Part shown: in pieces, positions 61,005-64,000 of the stretch
Position numbering within the stretch: position 1 is the first letter of the stretch
Layout of the letters: every line of letters starts with the position of its first letter
NCBI GenBank assembly: GCA_030684515.1
Contig: JAUXVJ010000011.1
Location: 1 to 64,000 of the forward strand
Direction: 5' to 3'
Length of the DNA: 64,000 nucleotides
Source of the DNA: Actinomycetota bacterium
Lineage (GTDB): Bacteria > Actinomycetota > Actinomycetes > S36-B12
Translations under genes and position numbers: made by a program
Notes under the pieces: model-generated
What the model was told of the DNA's origin: nothing
Database searches by the model: none
The model's input: the letters and a program-made list of their open reading frames with translations, nothing else

Positions 61005-62162
61005 TTAGACGATGCCCGTTTCGTGAAGCGAAGCGATCTCAGCAGGACTCAATCCAAGTCCGAGCAGCACATCGTCGGTGTCAGCACCAAGATCTGGAGC
61101 TGGGGTCGAGGCAGGCACCTCAGGCCCATTGTCTCGGGTGAAGCGCAGGGGACTCGTGAGGATCCGCATGGGTTCACCTGAGTTGACCAGCGCGAGTCCG
61201 CCGCGAGCAGCGAGGTGTGGATCAACGAGCAGATCTTCAGGACGATTCACCGGGCCCACGCCGCCATGAAGTCCCGGGCTGGCTGTCCATTGGGCAGCTG
61301 GCTTCTCCAGGAATCTCGCGCCCAGCTTCGCAATGGCTGCGGGCTCGTCACTTCCGTGCCGATGGTCTGCGAGTTCAGGTAGCTCCATGCCCGCGCACAA
61401 ATTGGCCCAGGTGCGCGGTTCATTCGAAGCGACCGTCACGTAGTTGCCATCAGCACAGCGATAGATCCCTCGAGCAGCCATGTTGCCCCAGCCCGGCGCT
61501 GGCGCCGATGACTGTCGGGCTATCTCTTCGTTGAGCATCCACATTGCTGAGTCAGTGATGCTCGCATCCACAAACGCGCCTTCGCCAGTGGCATCACGTC
61601 CAGCGATTGCGGCAAGGATGCCGCTGACTGCCATGAGTGCCGCTACCGGAATGGCGACGACGATTGAAGGCAGGGGCGGCACTCCGTCTGATGACAGCTT
61701 TGAAAGTAGACCGGAATAGCCCGCGTAGGTGATGTCGTGTCCTGGCAGGGCCGCATGTGGACTCTGCTGACCAAATCCAGTGATCGAGCACCACACCAGG
61801 CCCGGGTGGCCCACACGCAACTGCTCCCAGGCAATCCCCAATTCACTCAGGGCGCCCGGGCGATGCGAATCAATCACGATGTCCGCGCCTGCGACGAGGC
61901 GTCGGAAGATCTCGGCACCCTTGGGATCGCGGATATCCAAAGTGAGCGACCTCTTCCCGCGGTTCAAGGCACTGTGCACCGGAGAGGTCGTTGTACCAGA
62001 CATGAACCGAAGTCCATCGCCACCCTTTGGTGCTTCAATCTTCAGGACATCGGCACCCATGTCAGCGAGCAGCGCACTGGCGAAGGCCCCTGGGTACAAA
62101 CGTGACAGATCCAGGACTTTCAAATGCGCCAAGGGTCCAGGGATGGAAACTGATTCGGCCAT
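61005..62162 (-). CDS. CaiB/BaiF-type CoA transferase (AMACR-like)
   Basis: A 385-residue family III CoA-transferase: VLDLSRLYPGAFASALLADMGADVLKIEAP, LNRGKRSLTLDIRDPKG, ADIVIDSHRPGALSELGI and VWCSITGFGQQSP. Members transfer CoA between carboxylic acids or racemize 2-methylacyl-CoA. ATG 62162 follows GAGAGGTG. Could feed the acyl-CoA dehydrogenase pair upstream, by inference. Confidence 0.9.
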   Translation of the reverse strand: MAESVSIPGPLAHLKVLDLSRLYPGAFASALLADMGADVLKIEAPKGGDGLRFMSGTTTSPVHSALNRGKRSLTLDIRDPKGAEIFRRLVAGADIVIDSHRPGALSELGIAWEQLRVGHPGLVWCSITGFGQQSPHAALPGHDITYAGYSGLLSKLSSDGVPPLPSIVVAIPVAALMAVSGILAAIAGRDATGEGAFVDASITDSAMWMLNEEIARQSSAPAPGWGNMAARGIYRCADGNYVTVASNEPRTWANLCAGMELPELADHRHGSDEPAAIAKLGARFLEKPAAQWTASPGLHGGVGPVNRPEDLLVDPHLAARGGLALVNSGEPMRILTSPLRFTRDNGPEVPASTPAPDLGADTDDVLLGLGLSPAEIASLHETGIV

Positions 62163-62301
62163 GCCGATTTCACCTCTCAATAGAGAAGGGGCCGCGAAGT
62201 GAGCATCGTGGCAGGCGAGCGCCCCGCCTGCTCATGAAAGCGCAAAGTTCCTGGAAAGCGGTGCTGGCTAGCCAGGGATGGGCACCGGCTCATGCTGAAG
62301 G

Positions 62302-62658
62302 TTATGCAGCCGGCGAGTAGCTGTATCCCGTCATACGCAGAATCTCCCCGGCTTCATTGCACTCGAAGATGTCGCAGACGCGTCCAACAGGACCTGCTGG
62401 TGTCATTGATGTCAGTTCCACGATTGCCACATTGCCATCCTGGTAATAGCGGGCGTCAGTGAAGGTCATCGATGCGGTCTGTTCGGAGAGCGACTCGTAT
62501 CCGGCGACGATGGCATCGCGTCCGCGCGTGGGGGGATTGTCATTTGGTGGCACCCAAAGGCCGTCTTCGGCGAAGAGTCGACCCATGTCGCCCATGCGGT
62601 TGGCGTTGAACAGTTCGACATATCGCTGTGCAGTTTCTATTGGCGTCATGCGTGCCAT
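62302..62658 (-). CDS. SnoaL/NTF2-like protein
   Basis: A 118-residue cone-fold protein (PIETAQRYVELFNANRMGDMGRLFAEDGLWVPPNDNPPTRGRDAIVAGYESL...VAIVELTSMTPAG...). Small cyclase/isomerase or ligand-binding fold; no catalytic residues can be assigned. It lies 139 bases upstream of the CoA transferase on the same strand. Confidence 0.8.
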   Translation of the reverse strand: MARMTPIETAQRYVELFNANRMGDMGRLFAEDGLWVPPNDNPPTRGRDAIVAGYESLSEQTASMTFTDARYYQDGNVAIVELTSMTPAGPVGRVCDIFECNEAGEILRMTGYSYSPAA

Positions 62659-62749
62659 TGTGCCGAAACGATCACGTGATGCCTGCGCGATTGCTTGGAT
62701 TCGAAATGCAATTCCTTGTGGTCCTGTTCATCGCCAGGTTCTCGAATCA

Positions 62750-62791
62750 GTAGAGGCCTCACCCGCGGTGATCTGCAGGTGAGGCCTCTAC
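62750..62791. terminator. Perfect 14-bp hairpin terminator
   Basis: GTAGAGGCCTCACC (62750-62763) and GGTGAGGCCTCTAC (62778-62791), downstream of the PLDc_N/SHOCT gene on the minus strand. Confidence 0.85.
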
Positions 62792-62816
62792 TCGTGCTGG
62801 TGAAGGGTGAGACGAA

Positions 62817-63206
62817 CTAGGAAGCAAGTGCCTTTGACTTCAGCTGGTCGAACTCAGCCTGATTGATGGCACCGCTGTCGAGCAGGCTCTTCGCCGAAGT
62901 GATTTGCTCCGTCGGCGTTCCGGAGGTACCGGCTACAGACTGGATGTATTCAGTCTGAGCTTTCTGCATTGCCTGGGCTTGCTCGATGGCACGTTCATGC
63001 ATTCCGCCTCCGCGAGCAATCAAGTAGACGAGGACTCCCAGCCACGGAATGATGATGACGACAATGACCCAGATCGTCTTGCCGCCGCCGCCGAGGTCCT
63101 TGCTGCGGAAGATGTCACTCAGTACCCAGAACAAGCACATGAACCAAGCAAAGAACAAGAAGAATTCAATCAAACCAAGCAGGTAACTGCCGTTGTCATC
63201 GAACAT
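62817..63206 (-). CDS. PLDc_N/SHOCT-domain membrane protein
   Basis: A 129-residue protein with two membrane helices (LLGLIEFFLFFAWFMCLFWVL and TIWVIVVIIIPWLGVLVYLIARG), the phospholipase D N-terminal-like (PLDc_N) arrangement, then a coiled segment and a SHOCT motif (EQITSAKSLLDSGAINQAEFDQLKSKAL). Common small actinobacterial envelope protein of unknown function. Start taken at ATG 63206 after GGGGG; an earlier ATG at 63218 or GTG at 63221 is possible. Confidence 0.85.
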   Translation of the reverse strand: MFDDNGSYLLGLIEFFLFFAWFMCLFWVLSDIFRSKDLGGGGKTIWVIVVIIIPWLGVLVYLIARGGGMHERAIEQAQAMQKAQTEYIQSVAGTSGTPTEQITSAKSLLDSGAINQAEFDQLKSKALAS

Positions 63207-63272
63207 GAAGGCCCCCATCACAAATATGCCTGCGGGAACTCCGCCTGCATGCGGTGTGTAGTCTGCCAGCGA

Positions 63273-63740
63273 CTACTGAAGCAAATCGATCCCGCACGTC
63301 GCATTGACTTCATCGGCATGTGTGAGCACTGCATTGAGGGCCTCGGTTGTCTGCGCGTCTGTGGTGCTGCTCGGATCGCTGTTGACCTGAGCAACCAGAG
63401 TGAACATCTCCGCGAGATCCTCACGACCATCTGCCGAAGCAGCATCTGCAACGGGGAACATGGCTTCGCCGAAGGCCGCCAGCTCCTCGTTGCTTGCGGG
63501 TTCACCCGACGCAGGCTTAATGGCGTAAGCAGCTGCCAATGGGTCACAGTAGGTGAAGCCTTCGTCGACCAAGGGAGTCTGGCTCTCGGGCGTCTGGCTC
63601 ATCGGCGCCTGGCTCATCGGTGCCTTGCTCGTGGCGGGGGCGCTCGTCGTTGGCGAACTGCTTGAGCATGCCACGAGGCCAGCTGAGGCAAGCACAAGTC
63701 CGGCTGTGCATACGAGTGCGCTCGTCATTGAAAGTCTCAT
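63273..63740 (-). CDS. Putative lipoprotein with Met-Ser-Gln-Pro repeats
   Basis: A 155-residue lipoprotein (lipobox region ASAGLVAC). After a Ser/Thr linker come short repeats (APMSQ, APMSQ, TPESQ) and a helical domain with two cysteines (FTYCDPLAAAY, NATCGIDLLQ) that could pair. Similar in layout to the lipoprotein at 35989-36531. Function unknown. Confidence 0.75.
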   Translation of the reverse strand: MRLSMTSALVCTAGLVLASAGLVACSSSSPTTSAPATSKAPMSQAPMSQTPESQTPLVDEGFTYCDPLAAAYAIKPASGEPASNEELAAFGEAMFPVADAASADGREDLAEMFTLVAQVNSDPSSTTDAQTTEALNAVLTHADEVNATCGIDLLQ

Positions 63741-63925
63741 GTGCTGGACGCTATCGCTACTCGTTGGGTACGAAAATGGATGCCAGCTCGTGGCGGACGA
63801 TGTCGAGCAGGGCATTTCTCGACAGATTCGCGCGCTCGCTCCCAAACTCTGATCACGATGTCAGCAGCTCTCCTGATCGTCTTGGGCTCCGAGCACATTG
63901 AACCAGTTGAGCGTAGGTTGATCAG

Positions 63926-64000
63926 ATGAGCGTCATCAACGATCCGGAAGTCATCGCACGGCTCCTGCGGGTAGATGAGGTGTGGGCAGTCGTTGGCCTG
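63926..64000 (+). CDS. CoA-binding domain protein, N-terminal part (cut by window edge)
   Basis: ATG 63926 opens a frame MSVINDPEVIARLLRVDEVW followed by AVVGL and continues past the edge. The pattern (I/L)xxLLxxxxxxAVVGL is the start of the small YccU/CoA_binding proteins with a Rossmann-type nucleotide loop. Only 25 residues are visible. Confidence 0.6.
   Translation, partial: MSVINDPEVIARLLRVDEVWAVVGL

Overview
The window reads as chromosomal DNA of a high-GC actinobacterium. The evidence is strong third-codon-position G/C bias, frequent GTG starts, an orn/tRNA-His neighbourhood, a SirA-CysH-CbiX type sulfate assimilation operon, a cysteine-rich leader peptide of mycobacterial style, acyl-CoA dehydrogenase pairs and LLM-type oxidoreductases. 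I cannot name the genus. Gene content suggests an aerobic heterotroph that degrades pyrimidines, fatty acids and other carboxylic acids. Layout: the left end holds the 3' end of an IS481-type transposase abutting a tRNA-Lys. Next come a secreted GDSL hydrolase, a DUF5522 protein, a VKOR-type thiol oxidoreductase, a nitrobindin-like protein, and a minus-strand operon (about 3.4-8.2 kb) for reductive pyrimidine/hydantoin catabolism: C-N hydrolase, dihydropyrimidinase, acylating semialdehyde dehydrogenase and an LLM flavin enzyme. A secreted Ig-like-repeat protein closes this part. From 10,020 to 28,491 lies an integrated mobile island in the 3' end of tRNA-His. Three copies of the tRNA-His 3' end (10,020, 11,457, 28,415) show two elements integrated in tandem. 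The left element is decayed: abiE remnants, a higBA-like toxin-antitoxin pair and a broken integrase. The right element is intact. It carries abiEi/abiEii, a PD-(D/E)XK-like protein, a two-gene unknown cassette lying between 3' fragments of tRNA-Met and tRNA-Thr, an MmeI-like restriction-modification fusion, a diadenylate-cyclase-domain (DAC) protein with an altered active-site motif, a matrixin-like protease, a MobF relaxase-helicase preceded by two tiny ATGA-coupled ORFs, a small unknown protein, an excisionase and the tyrosine integrase. It is therefore a mobilizable defence island. From 28.5 kb to the end the genes look like core or metabolic chromosome: orn, a tandem universal stress protein, PlsC, a MoxR/BchI-type ATPase with its VWA partner, a LuxR-type regulator, a TauE exporter, an amidohydrolase, a phosphotransferase/SDR/quinone-reductase run, a TetR-hydrolase pair, two pirins, an acyl-CoA dehydrogenase pair, the sulfate assimilation operon (sirA-cysH-cysG-cbiX) behind a Cys-Cys leader peptide, several envelope proteins, zwf, two closely similar solute-binding proteins, a CaiB-type CoA transferase and small envelope proteins. 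Three GlnR-like half-site pairs lie before zwf and before both solute-binding genes. The most interesting parts are the DAC protein in the defence island, the tandem tRNA-His attachment structure, the tRNA-fragment-bounded cassette and the cysteine leader peptide.
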